Shown here piece after piece: positions 17,041 through 26,400 of a stretch of 42,028 nucleotides of DNA. The notes under the pieces are model-generated. The model saw only the letters and a list, made by a program, of their open reading frames with translations. It searched no databases and was not told where the DNA came from. The position numbers were made by a program, and so were the translations under genes. This DNA comes from Anaerobiospirillum sp. NML120449 (GTDB taxonomy: Bacteria; Pseudomonadota; Gammaproteobacteria; Enterobacterales; Succinivibrionaceae). Position 1 is the stretch's first letter; each line of letters opens with the position of its first letter. Where the stretch lies: assembly GCF_023051105.1 (NCBI RefSeq), contig NZ_JALKIL010000042.1:1-42028 (forward strand), read 5' to 3'.

Positions 17041-17725
17041 TCACCTCCCAGTTACACACGGCTGAGCACAGCTGAGCTGTGCCGCCGCGCCGCGCTGCAG
17101 CCTCCCGCCGCTGCGCGCCCGCGCGCATCCTGCCGCCCCGTCTCCTGCAAAGTCTGCCCGCAATCATCCCAGGCCCCTGGCCTTTGCCCATCTCAACCCG
17201 CCCCATTCCCGCCTGACCTGCAGGTCACCCATACGCTCACATATTTTTACTTGCACATCAGCCCCAGCCACAGTGCCAGCACATATGGTAACGGGGCCTT
17301 TTAAGGCCACATTATGGTAAATATGAGCATACACAGTGGCCATACCTCAGTGAAGCATGTTATTTTGATGATACTGTGCCCTTATGAGGCATGAGCCGTC
17401 TGTCCTGGCGGGCGCTGTCGCATGCCCGGCTCACGGCCTGCCTGTGCCACGGGCTACTGTTGCCACTGGCCATCAGGGGCCATGAGCTTTGGCTACGGGG
17501 CGGCAGCGGCAAGCAGCTGTGGACATGGGACGGCAGCGGCAAGCAGCTGTGGACATGGGCTGGCAGCGATCAGTGGACGTAGCCCGTGGCACGGCGCCAT
17601 GATTGTGGCCAGGGGCTGCACTTCACACGCAGGTTGGAGAGGATGCCGACCTGGCTTAGTTTTCACATTGTCTTTCAGGCTCAGACAGTTGAGTTTAATG
17701 CCCTCAGGGGCTGACAGGGGGTGCC
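17041..17725. other. ftsB-ispD spacer with a 30-bp tandem repeat
   Basis: This 685-base gap starts C-rich and GC-rich, has an AT-rich island at about 17230-17380 that could hold a promoter, and then the 30-bp repeat listed separately. A small hairpin, GGCCTT-TT-AAGGCC, lies near 17297-17310. Frames over 60 codons here (17391-17582 and 17422-17802) lack ribosome binding sites and run through the repeat, so they are not called. Confidence 0.45.
17501..17560. repeat. 30-bp tandem duplication
   Basis: Two 30-bp units (17501-17530 and 17531-17560), each beginning CGGCAGCGGCAAGCAGCTG, are identical except for the last base. A degraded third copy starts at 17561 (TGGCAGCGAT). Its near-perfect identity suggests a recent duplication. 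Confidence 0.92.
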
Positions 17726-19213
17726 ATGGGTATCATTACCAGATTTCACCGCAACGACGACCGTACTTACGAATTTTCCGCCTGGTATGCTACCGACGAT
17801 GAGGCTGAGATGGAGACCTGTCCTCCAGGACGCCCTTATATCATGCGCAAAACCGGCCTGAGCGATGAGCAGGTCGACTCCATGATCACGAGGCTGACCC
17901 GCAACGGACAGATGAGCCTATTTACCGGTGACTGTCTGAAAATGGACCAGGCCCTGCGCAATCTGACCTCGACCTCACCATACGGGGGCTCTTCAGGCCC
18001 GGTGATAGGTGAGCTGCCCAGGGCCATGACCAGCCTGCCCCCAGCAGTCCAGAAAAAGCTCTGGAATTTCTACGCCCTTGAGTCCGTGCCCGGCACCGAG
18101 TCTGATCCCGGCACTAAGAGCGATGCCGCCCAGCCAGCCGCTGACTCCCGGCCATCTGACACAGCCCCGGACGCAGCACCGGACGCGGCTGCGGAGACTT
18201 CCGCCCCGGCAGATTCAGCTGCACCTGCCCCTGAGGGCAGTGCTGCAGCTGACAGCGCCGATGGCGCAGCCAGTGCCAGCAGCGCTGACCAGGCAGTGCC
18301 TGAGGTCCTTGATAAGGATGATTTGAGCGATGAGCTCATCATGCCGGCCAATACTCTGTACCCTTTCTTCTATCACTACGGCATGATTGATGTGGTGGTG
18401 GCTGCAGCCGGTGTGGGGGCGCGCATGAATGCGGGCATGCCCAAGCAGTACATGATGCTGGGCTCACGCAGCGTGCTTGAGCATACTGTGCTCAGACTGC
18501 TGTGCTGGCCGCTGGTACGCAATGTTATCCTGGTGGTCTCACCTGAAGATGAGTACATCAAAAGCTCACTGCTGACCAGCCTTGACCGTCTGCGCATTGT
18601 CCATGGCGGCAAGGAGCGCTCCGACTCGGTTCTCTGCGGCCTTAAGGCTGTAAGCTCCCGCTGGTGCATGGTTCATGATGCCGCTCGTCCTTTCTTTACC
18701 TGTCACGATCTGGAAAATATGCTTATTCAGACCATGCAGGTCATTGAAGACTGCAGACTGTCAGGCATGAGTGCTGAGCAGACCGTATGCGGATCAGTGC
18801 TGGCCTGCCGGGTGGCCGACACCATCAAGCACAGCCAGCCGGTGCAGCCTGCATCGTCCCCGGCAGCTGACGCCGCCGACGGCGCCGCCGCTGCCGCCTC
18901 AGCCGCTGCCGCCTCAGCCGCTGCGGCGGGCGCTGCAGCCAGTGCCCTTGCTGTGGAGCGCACCGTTGATCGCAGCGTGCTGTGGCGAGCCCAGACTCCG
19001 CAGCTGTTCCTGACAGCTGATCTCATTGAAGCCATTGAAAGCTGCAATGAGCAGGGTCTTGCCATTACCGATGAGGCCTCAGCCATGGAAAATACCGGTC
19101 ACCGCGTGCTGCTGGTCGAAGGCTCCTCCCTGAACTTCAAGCTCACCGAGCCATCCGACTTTGTCATGGCTCAGGCCCTGATTAATATCTGTCTGCCTCA
19201 GCAGCAAAGCTGA
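17726..19213 (+). CDS. ispD: IspD (2-C-methyl-D-erythritol 4-phosphate cytidylyltransferase) with an unknown N-terminal domain
   Basis: IspD couples MEP to CTP in the non-mevalonate isoprenoid pathway. The product is 495 residues; E. coli IspD is 236. The IspD domain is at about 221-490: the nucleotide loop VVVAAAGVGARMNAGMPKQY (the usual Pro before AAG is Ala), HGGKERSDSVLCGL, MVHDAARPF and ITDEASAMENTGH. It is interrupted at about 371-410 by an Ala-rich insertion, near the position of the dimer arm of E. coli IspD. Residues 1-120 form an unrecognised domain (RTYEFSAWYATDDEAEMETC, then a Met/Leu/Arg-rich helix region). Residues 121-200 are an Ala/Asp/Pro/Ser-rich linker. ATG 17726 follows AGGGGGTG; internal Met206 and Met220 lack ribosome binding sites, so the long form is preferred. 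It is followed by a terminator and then ispF. Confidence 0.9.
   Translation: MGIITRFHRNDDRTYEFSAWYATDDEAEMETCPPGRPYIMRKTGLSDEQVDSMITRLTRNGQMSLFTGDCLKMDQALRNLTSTSPYGGSSGPVIGELPRAMTSLPPAVQKKLWNFYALESVPGTESDPGTKSDAAQPAADSRPSDTAPDAAPDAAAETSAPADSAAPAPEGSAAADSADGAASASSADQAVPEVLDKDDLSDELIMPANTLYPFFYHYGMIDVVVAAAGVGARMNAGMPKQYMMLGSRSVLEHTVLRLLCWPLVRNVILVVSPEDEYIKSSLLTSLDRLRIVHGGKERSDSVLCGLKAVSSRWCMVHDAARPFFTCHDLENMLIQTMQVIEDCRLSGMSAEQTVCGSVLACRVADTIKHSQPVQPASSPAADAADGAAAAASAAAASAAAAGAAASALAVERTVDRSVLWRAQTPQLFLTADLIEAIESCNEQGLAITDEASAMENTGHRVLLVEGSSLNFKLTEPSDFVMAQALINICLPQQQS
18887..18916 (+). repeat. 15-bp in-frame repeat in the Ala-rich IspD insertion
   Basis: GCCGCTGCCGCCTCA occurs twice in tandem (18887-18901 and 18902-18916), with a diverged third copy following. 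It encodes alternating Ala and Ser. Changes in copy number would keep the frame and alter only the insertion length. Confidence 0.9.
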
Positions 19214-19343
19214 TGGCAGCAGGGGCAATGCAGCTCTGTTCCAAGCAGGGCCAGGCGCGGCCATGGCCTTCCCAGGTACATACCAGGGCCCGGCCTTGCG
19301 TCACAGGGCGGCCCCAGGGCGCCCCGTAACGGGATGATAAAAC

Positions 19344-19393
19344 GGCAGAGTCGCTCTGCCTGACCGCCCCGCTGCTGTGCGGGGCTTTATTTT
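19344..19393 (+). terminator. Double-hairpin terminator between ispD and ispF
   Basis: A first hairpin, GGCAGAG-TCG-CTCTGCC (19344-19360), is followed by GCCCCGC (19366-19372) pairing with GCGGGGC (19379-19385) and then TTTATTTT. The second hairpin has the form of an intrinsic terminator. It suggests ispD and ispF are transcribed separately here, unlike in enterics where they overlap or adjoin. Confidence 0.85.
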
Positions 19394-19465
19394 GCCTGGC
19401 AGGTGCTGCACACCGGGTGGCGCAGTCAGGCTCACGTAATCACATGCTCAGATAAGGAACTGTTT

Positions 19466-19942
19466 ATGAGAATTGGACATGGATTTGATGTGCATCGCTT
19501 TGGCGGTGAGGGCCCATGCATGCTCGGTGGCGTAGCTGTGCCTCATGAGCAGGGTCTGATTGCCCATTCTGATGGTGATGTGGTGCTCCATGCTCTTTGC
19601 GATGCCCTGCTCGGCGCTCTGGCTCTGGGCGACATTGGTCAGCTCTATCCTGACAATGATGAAAAGTTTGAAAATATCGACAGTCGTATTCTGCTGCGTG
19701 ATGTGTACAAGCGTGTTACCGACATGGGCTATGTGGTGGGCAATATCGACATTACCATCATTGCCCAGGTGCCAAAGATGCTTCCTTACGAGCCGCAGAT
19801 GCGCGCCAATATTGCCTCGGATCTGAGCGTTGATATGAGCAAGGTCAGCGTCAAGGCCACTACCACCGAAAAGCTGGGTTTTGTCGGCCGCAAGGAAGGC
19901 ATTGCCTGTGAGGCTGTAGTACTGCTCGATAAAAAGCGCTGA
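19466..19942 (+). CDS. ispF: 2-C-methyl-D-erythritol 2,4-cyclodiphosphate synthase (IspF)
   Basis: IspF cyclises CDP-ME-2-phosphate to MEcPP with release of CMP, two steps after IspD. The product is 158 residues (E. coli 159). It opens [11 protein letters not shown], with metal ligands Asp8 and His10, and has [19 protein letters not shown] with the third ligand His, and the end motif [17 protein letters not shown]. The ATG at 19466 has an AAGGAAC ribosome binding site and starts the family sequence exactly; an upstream in-frame codon at 19403 is rejected. In most gammaproteobacteria truD, surE and pcm follow; here the next gene is a YqaA-like protein. Confidence 0.97.
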   Translation: MRIGHGFDVHRFGGEGPCMLGGVAVPHEQGLIAHSDGDVVLHALCDALLGALALGDIGQLYPDNDEKFENIDSRILLRDVYKRVTDMGYVVGNIDITIIAQVPKMLPYEPQMRANIASDLSVDMSKVSVKATTTEKLGFVGRKEGIACEAVVLLDKKR

Positions 19943-20221
19943 TCGCCAGCCTCAGGCAAGTCCGCCGGCGCGCATGCTGCAGCCGACGGCCTGGCCAGGT
20001 CCGGCATGCCCGGCGCCACAGACAGGCCCGTCCTGGCAGAATATACTGCCCGGCCGGGCCTGACTGTTTTAAGGGCTATGGCTGAGCGAATTGAAAAATG
20101 GCGGACATGCTCATATTCAACTGGGTTTTATGATTTAGAATAGGTGCGCTGTCGGGCCTGCAGTTGTGGCTGGCCTGCCATATCTGGTTAGCATTTCTGA
20201 CTGTGCTCGTAGGTATATCCC

Positions 20222-20851
20222 GTGAAGTTGAATCTTTTTTCCGGCCTTTACGAAATCTGTATCAAACTTGCCAAGCATCGTAAAGCTCCGCTCTTTCTTG
20301 GCTTGAACAGCTTTATTGAATCCATTTTCTGGCCTATCCCTCCTGATGTCATGCTGGCACCAATGTGCCTTGCCCGTCCTGAGCGTTCCCTGTATTACGC
20401 AGCCATTACTGTTATCACCTCAGTGCTTGGTGCGGTAGTGGGCTATTACCTTGGCTACTTCATTTATGATCCGTGGATTGCCGACTTTATCAGATGGCTC
20501 AACTACGAGGCCTCCATGGAAAAGGTTCGTGAATGGTTCACGATGGAGTACGGTATTCTGATGATCTTCATCGGGGCCTTTACCCCTGTGCCTTACAAGG
20601 TCATTGCCGTCACCACAGGTGTGGTTGCCGCCGAAAGCGTGGCCAGCACCGGCTCCGTCGGCATGCTTACCATTATCAATTTCGTCCTTATCTCCCTGGT
20701 GGGCCGTGGTCTGCGCTTCTTCCTTGAAGCCGGTATCATCATGTACGGCGGTGAGAAGATGGAGCACGCCATTCGCCGCTATATCGATTACATCGGCTGG
20801 GCCTGCGTCATCCTGCTGGTGGGCTATATCGGCTACAAGATGATGATTTAG
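20222..20851 (+). CDS. YqaA/DedA-family (SNARE-associated) inner-membrane protein
   Basis: The product is 209 residues with several hydrophobic segments (about 55-80, 112-150, 155-180 and 185-207). It has motifs of the YqaA branch of the DedA superfamily: SFIESIFWPIPPDVMLAPMCLARP near the N-terminus, GAFTPVPYKVIAVTTGVVA in the middle and GRGLRFFLEAGIIMYGGEKME near the C-terminus. DedA proteins are implicated in phospholipid flipping and membrane homeostasis; the exact role of YqaA is not settled. The start is a GTG at 20222 with only a weak ribosome binding site, but the N-terminus agrees with family members. Such genes occur near pcm and nlpD in some gammaproteobacteria, which fits the position. 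A terminator follows. Confidence 0.88.
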   Translation: MKLNLFSGLYEICIKLAKHRKAPLFLGLNSFIESIFWPIPPDVMLAPMCLARPERSLYYAAITVITSVLGAVVGYYLGYFIYDPWIADFIRWLNYEASMEKVREWFTMEYGILMIFIGAFTPVPYKVIAVTTGVVAAESVASTGSVGMLTIINFVLISLVGRGLRFFLEAGIIMYGGEKMEHAIRRYIDYIGWACVILLVGYIGYKMMI

Positions 20852-20918
20852 GCACACTGGTCTGAGATGAGACCATAATAATTTGTACAGTATCAGCAGC
20901 CGGCAGCAGCCGGTGCCC

Positions 20919-20944
20919 GGGCGGCCCTCAAGGCCGCCCTTTTT
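20919..20944 (+). terminator. Intrinsic terminator after the YqaA-like gene
   Basis: GGGCGGCC (20919-20926) pairs with GGCCGCCC (20932-20939) around CTCAA and is followed by five T. Confidence 0.92.
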
Positions 20945-21611
20945 CATGTCCGCAGCTGCCTTGCCTGATCCACGCGGCCGCTGCTGCAGCCACGGGATCG
21001 GCCTGGCTGCCGCTGCCACCGGCATATCCCGGCTGCGGCGACGGCGCGTGGCGCACGCCGGAGCTGTCAGTGTGGACCGGAGCGCGCCCGGGCTGTGATT
21101 GCTGATGGGGCATTGGGGCTGATATGGACAGCTAAATAGCGATAATTGTATAAAGTAGGGGTGCTATCTTGATATACTGATCAGATCGCACAAGATCAAC
21201 AGCGGTAATTCATCAGTATGAATAGCTGCCAGGCTGTCCGGATGACATGGGAGTATGCCCGGTCAGGCTGCTGCCAGGGTGCTGAGCATGAGGTTTAATG
21301 CCCGGTACCTGCAAAGCGGGAAGATCTGCGATATTTCCTGGAGAGCATGGGGAGTTTGTGAACATATGCAGGCGTATTGCACCCTGTTCATGGACCGTCA
21401 GGTTCTCTGCACCTGGTGTTGAACAGGACCAGCATAAAGGCCCGGCTGTCTTGGGGCAGCTGACAGGCCATTGCTGCATATAATCAGCACAGGTGCTGCC
21501 AGGCTGCAGCACAGCGCCTCCGGCTCTGACCGTAATGCTGTGTGCAGATTTTTGATGGAAAATGTCCTGACCTGTATCCGAAGAGTTGCAAGGAGAGGGC
21601 CGATAAAGTTG
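20945..21611. other. Long leader region of nlpD
   Basis: The first part (to about 21110) is GC-rich. An AT-richer stretch at about 21125-21185 includes TATAAA and GATATACT, which could hold the nlpD promoter, though no spaced -35/-10 pair is convincing. That would leave an mRNA leader of more than 400 bases. The open frame continues upstream of nlpD to 21471, but that part has no lipoprotein signal and no ribosome binding site. Confidence 0.4.
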
Positions 21612-23183
21612 ATGAAAACAATGATTAGCATGACCTTACTTTCTGTATTAGTGTCTTTAGTCACAGGATGCGAGACCTCTAATCAGAATTACAGCCAGGG
21701 CCGCGTCGTTGATGTGACCCGCGCTCAGGCCACAGTGAACTCTGCTGCCCAGCAGGCACAGCGTGCTGTTAACAACACTGCCCCTGTGCTCACCGATGTT
21801 CCTTTAGAAACCCCAGTTGAGTCTCCGGCTGTATCAGCCCTCCCTTCTCAGTCCACAGGCTATGACACAGTCATGCCTGTAGAGGACAACATTGTTACCT
21901 ACACTGGCAACAGCCTTGCCGGTTACGATGATGTCCAGGGCGGCTCCCTTATCGGTGGCGTACCTGATGGTCCTCTGCCAGAGGTAACCGCTGGCACCGC
22001 CACCGCTGGTACCGCCTCCAGCGCTCTGCCACAGGGTGACCTCATTGCCCAGAACAGTACCCCGGCTGCCGCTGCCGGAGCTGCAGGCACCGGCTCCCCT
22101 TCTCAGCTGGCATCAGCTGCCCAGCCATCTGACTCTTCAGGCAACTGGCTGCTTGTTGACAGCGCTGAGGCCTCAAAGGACGTATCCAATTCAGCCGCCA
22201 TGCAGCGCTCCATCGAGACCCGTGCTGCCGCTCCAGCTGCCTCCACCACTGCCGTGGGTGCTCCTGAGGCCCGTGCTGGACAGGTCAAGGCTCTGGGCCC
22301 TCTGCCTGAGCGCTATGTAGTTATCAAGGGCGATACCCTGTATTCCATCGCTTTCCGCTATGGCCTTGATTACCACGCTCTTGCCCGTATCAACAATATC
22401 GAGCCACCATACAATCTGGCCCTTGGTCAGGTACTGCTGTTAAAGCTGCAGTCCCAGCGTGCTCCAAGCTATGTAGTACAGAAGGGTGATACCCTCTACT
22501 CCATTGCCCGCAAGAACAATCAGTCTGTATCTTTCCTTGCAGGTGTTAACAATCTTGAGCCTCCATACAATCTCACTGTAGGTCAGAGAATTCTGCTCAG
22601 CCGTGAGAACTCTCAGGACACCAGCCGTCCTCAGCCAGCCCGCCCGGCTGAAGTACCGGTAGCAGGTCAGCAGTCTCAGATTGCCCAGACCACTCCTCAG
22701 AAGGCTCCATCCGCCACCCAGCCTGGCAAGCCTGCAGCTCAGGCTCCGGCTGTTAACAAGGTTCCACCTGTAGCCCAGACTCCTGTTGTTAATTCCAAGA
22801 CCCGCAAGGTAGCCGGTGTTACCTGGTCATGGCCAACATCAGGCAAGGTTATCGAGCAGTTCTCCACTGCCGAGCAGGGCAACAAGGGTATCGATATTGC
22901 CGGTAACCGTGGCCAGGCCATTCTGTCTGCAGCTGACGGTCAGGTAGTTTATTCAGGCAACGCTCTGCGTGGCTTTGGTAACCTCATTATCATCAATCAC
23001 AATAATGAGTACCTGTCAGCCTATGCCCACAATGACGTCATGCTGGTCAAGGAAGGTCAGAAGGTAAAGCGCGGTCAGCACATTGCCCGCATGGGTAATA
23101 CCGATGCCGCCTCACCACGTCTGCACTTTGAAATCCGCTACCGTGGTCAGTCCGTAAATCCGGTCAGCTACCTGCCAAAATAG
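21612..23183 (+). CDS. nlpD: Lipoprotein NlpD, murein hydrolase activator (two LysM plus degenerate LytM)
   Basis: NlpD is an outer-membrane lipoprotein that activates the amidase AmiC during daughter-cell separation. From ATG 21612 it is 523 residues (E. coli 379). The signal peptide ends in the lipobox LVTGC with the lipidated Cys20. A long Ala/Pro/Ser/Thr-rich linker leads to two LysM domains (about 234-278 and 286-330), where E. coli has one. The C-terminal M23/LytM domain (about 402-523) has lost its catalytic metal ligands: Asn replaces the first His in GNKGIDIAG, and Arg replaces the first His of HxH in SPRLHFEIR. It is therefore an activator, not an enzyme, as in E. coli. AGGAGAGG upstream supports the start; a TTG one codon earlier is possible. 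rpoS, usually next, is missing. Confidence 0.94.
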   Translation: MKTMISMTLLSVLVSLVTGCETSNQNYSQGRVVDVTRAQATVNSAAQQAQRAVNNTAPVLTDVPLETPVESPAVSALPSQSTGYDTVMPVEDNIVTYTGNSLAGYDDVQGGSLIGGVPDGPLPEVTAGTATAGTASSALPQGDLIAQNSTPAAAAGAAGTGSPSQLASAAQPSDSSGNWLLVDSAEASKDVSNSAAMQRSIETRAAAPAASTTAVGAPEARAGQVKALGPLPERYVVIKGDTLYSIAFRYGLDYHALARINNIEPPYNLALGQVLLLKLQSQRAPSYVVQKGDTLYSIARKNNQSVSFLAGVNNLEPPYNLTVGQRILLSRENSQDTSRPQPARPAEVPVAGQQSQIAQTTPQKAPSATQPGKPAAQAPAVNKVPPVAQTPVVNSKTRKVAGVTWSWPTSGKVIEQFSTAEQGNKGIDIAGNRGQAILSAADGQVVYSGNALRGFGNLIIINHNNEYLSAYAHNDVMLVKEGQKVKRGQHIARMGNTDAASPRLHFEIRYRGQSVNPVSYLPK

Positions 23184-23229
23184 CCCAAGTAAGCACGTCC
23201 CTTGCGGGGCCGTGCTTCCAGCTTCGGCA

Positions 23230-23277
23230 CAACAAAAAAGCTCCTGCCACCGCAAGGTGACAGGAGCTTTTTTGTTG
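23230..23277. terminator. Bidirectional terminator between nlpD and mutS
   Basis: A 22-bp stem with one mismatch (23230-23251 against 23256-23277, core AAAAAAGCTCCTG) encloses the loop GCAA. The A-run on one side and T-run on the other let it work in both directions, which suits the convergent nlpD and mutS genes. Confidence 0.93.
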
Positions 23278-23317
23278 CCCGGTTCCAGGCGTAGCCCTAT
23301 GGCCCAGTTGCCCGGCC

Positions 23318-23445
23318 CCAGGCTGCGCCCGGTGCCGGTCCAGGCTCAGGGCCATCGCAGAGCCACGGCCATGGATACGGCTCCAGGCCGCGCCCGGTGC
23401 CGGACAGACCTGCGGCCATGGCAGAGCCACGGAATGGATATGGCC
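23318..23445. repeat. Imperfect 65-bp tandem duplication next to the mutS stop
   Basis: CCAGGCTGCGCCCGGTGCCG at 23318 recurs 65 bases later, at 23383, with one base change. The later block GCAGAGCCACGG also recurs at corresponding positions. The second copy ends at the mutS stop codon. No function is apparent. Confidence 0.75.
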
Positions 23446-26400
23446 TTATTCCTCGCGTGAGCGCAGGCTCTCCTTGAGGCGGCTTAAGGTATTAAGAGCC
23501 TCAAGCGGGGTAAGGCTGTTGAGGTCGATGGTGGCAATGACATTGCGCAGCTCATGTGAGGCCTTGAGCTCATGCTCAAGAGTGGCTTTGGCAGCCTCGC
23601 TTTCAAACACGCGAGCCTCGAGGCTGGCAATGTGAGCATTGGCATTGCGCAGTGCTTCAGCCAGCTGAGCTCCCTGGGTATCGCCGGCAGCCTGACCATT
23701 GTCACTTTCCTGAGCTCCGCTTTCCAGAGCGTCCTCGGAGAGATTGAGCAGCGGAGCGGTAAATATGTCAGCTGACTCAAGCTCCTTGGTGCGGGCGTTA
23801 TAAAAGCCAATGGCACTTTTGGTAATGGCTGGCGGAACACCGGCCAGGCGGGCTACCTCAATACCGTAGGAGCGGGACTGACGGCCTGGCTGAGCGGTAT
23901 AGAAGAACACCATGCGCCCATTGAACTCACGGGCATTAAAGCACAGGTTGAAGGCATTGGCGTAATTCTCCACCAGAGCTGTAACCTCGGTGTAGTGAGT
24001 GGCAAACATGGTCAGAGGACGCACCTTGCGGCTCAGGAACTGCACAATGGCCTCTGCTATGGCTGCACCTTCAGCACCTGAAGTGCCACGGCCTACCTCG
24101 TCCATAATCACCAGACTGTGGGCGGTAGCGTTATTGACAATAGTGGCAGTCTCCTCCATTTCCACCATGAAGGTAGAACGGCCTGAAGCCAGGTCATCAG
24201 AGGCGCCGATACGGGTAAAGATACGGTCAATATCGCCAATTACAGCCTCAGAAGCCGGCACAAAGGAGCCTATGCGGGCCATGATGGCAATCAGAGCAGT
24301 CTGGCGCATAAAGGTGGATTTACCACCCATGTTAGGACCGGAAATGACGGCAAGCGACTTCTGGGAGTTAAGCTCGAGGCTGTTGACTATGAACTGGCTG
24401 TCGCTGATAGCCTCAACCACAGGATGACGGCCTTCAACAATTTTGATATGGCTGTCAGTGCTCAGCTGCGGTCTGACATAGTGGCGCTTGAGAGCCACGC
24501 GCGCAAGCGACAGGGAAACGTCGAGCATGGCAATGTTATGAGCAAAAGCGCTCAGACGTGGCAGGGCTAAAATGAGCTCCTCAATGAGGCGGTCATAAAG
24601 CTCCTTTTCCAGCTGCAGGCAGCGGGTCCTGGCAGACAGGGTTTTTTCCTCAAGTACCTTGAGCTCAGGGGTGATATAGCGCTCACTGTTTTTGAGGGTC
24701 TGACGGCGTACATACTCGGCAGGCACCTTGTCGGCACTCAGGCGTGAGACCTCAATGTAGTAGCCGTGCACATTGTTAAAGCGCACCTTGAGGGTATTGA
24801 TACCGGTGCGGGCCTTTTCTCTTTCTTCAATGGCCAGCAGCACATTCTCTGAGCCGTTCTGCAGATCACGCAGCTCATCGAGCTCCTGATTGAAGCCCTC
24901 GGCAATCACTCCGCCATCGCGAATCATCAGAGCCGGAAATTCAGCTACGGCCCTACGCAGCAGCGTACCCATGTCCCCAAGGTCAGGGAGCATGCCGGCC
25001 TTTTCAGCCAGCAGCAGCTTCATGCGACCGGTTATCTCCCCGGCAGCCACCAGCTCCTCAGGTCTCTGGCTGTCAGCCCCGTCAAGCTCATCATCCCAGT
25101 CATCGCCAGCATCACCAGCATCAGCAGAATCAGAACCTGCATCAGCCACATCGCCAGCGTCACCACCAGCTGCAGCTCCGGCTGCAGCATCATCTGCCTC
25201 ATCCCACTCGTCCACTGGCACATCATCATTGAGCTCAGTAACGGCAGCCCCATCAGCAGCATCGGCAGCAGCCTCAGCTGATTCCTGAAGCTGTGCAGCC
25301 ACATCGGCAGGGCCAGGACCCTCAGCTCCAGTGACTTTGAACAGTGGCTCATCAAAACTCTCAGAGTCACTGCCGGCACCATCAGCTTTACCTGCTGCGG
25401 CCTTGCCAGGGGCAGCTTTCTTTTTGCTTCTGGTGGCCCTGACAGCCTTGCCAGACTTGCGGCCCTTGTCAGACGAAGCTGCGCCATCTGTGCCAGCGGC
25501 ACCAGCAGCACCAGCAACAGCGGCCTCATCATCGCCGACCTCCGGCTTAATGCCGGCATCAAGCTGCTCTGGGGTGATGCCGGTACCTTCGAGCAGCAGG
25601 GAGCGGAACTGCGGAAGCAGTTCAATGGCATCACGCAGCTTGGAAAGGTCACGAGGCTTGGCTGAGCGCAGACCAATACGGGCCACAATGCGCTCAAGGT
25701 CGCCCATGGAGGAGAGCAGCTCGGTAAGCTCTACTGAGCGAGGGGCATGTTGCAGGGCTTCAACCAGATCAAGGCGGCTGTTGATCTGCTCGTTATTGCG
25801 CAGCGGATTGACCAGCATGGAGCGCAGCAGACGGGTACCCATAGGAGTACGGGTCTCATCAAGTACACCCAGCACCGATGCCCTGTCATTGCCATTGAGA
25901 TTGTCGACCAGCTCCAGATTCTTCTGGGCGGTGCGGTCAATAATCACCATGCCTGAAAGGCTGTCATTGCCAATGGAGGTGACATGCTCAATGTCTACAT
26001 TCTGGGTGCTCTTGACGTAGTTGAGCAAAGCACCGGCAGCGCGTATGCCCAGCTTCATGGAGGCAATACCAAAGCCGCTCAGGGAACGGGTCTTGAACTG
26101 AGTGCACAGCTGCTTTAAGGCACCGTCATAGTTGAAGTCCCACAGTGGCAGAGCCTTGCGGCAGGTGACATTCTGTATATCCTGGAAATAGCGGAAGCGC
26201 TCAGGATAGAGCAGCTCGGCAGGATTGAGCTTGGAGAGTAAAATGCCCAGCTCAGCCATGGAATCAAGCTCGGTAACAAGAAACTGTCCGGTACTGATAT
26301 TGAGCCTGGCAAGAGCAAAGCGATCCTTTTCCTCAAAGACGCAGCACAGTACATTGTCCTGATTGTCAGGGACCATGCCCTCATCGGTAACAGTACCAGG

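Noticed and set aside
17391..17582. 63-codon frame with repeated GSGKQLWTW
   Set aside because: The pattern is produced by the 30-bp duplication (a multiple of 3); no ribosome binding site or recognisable product.
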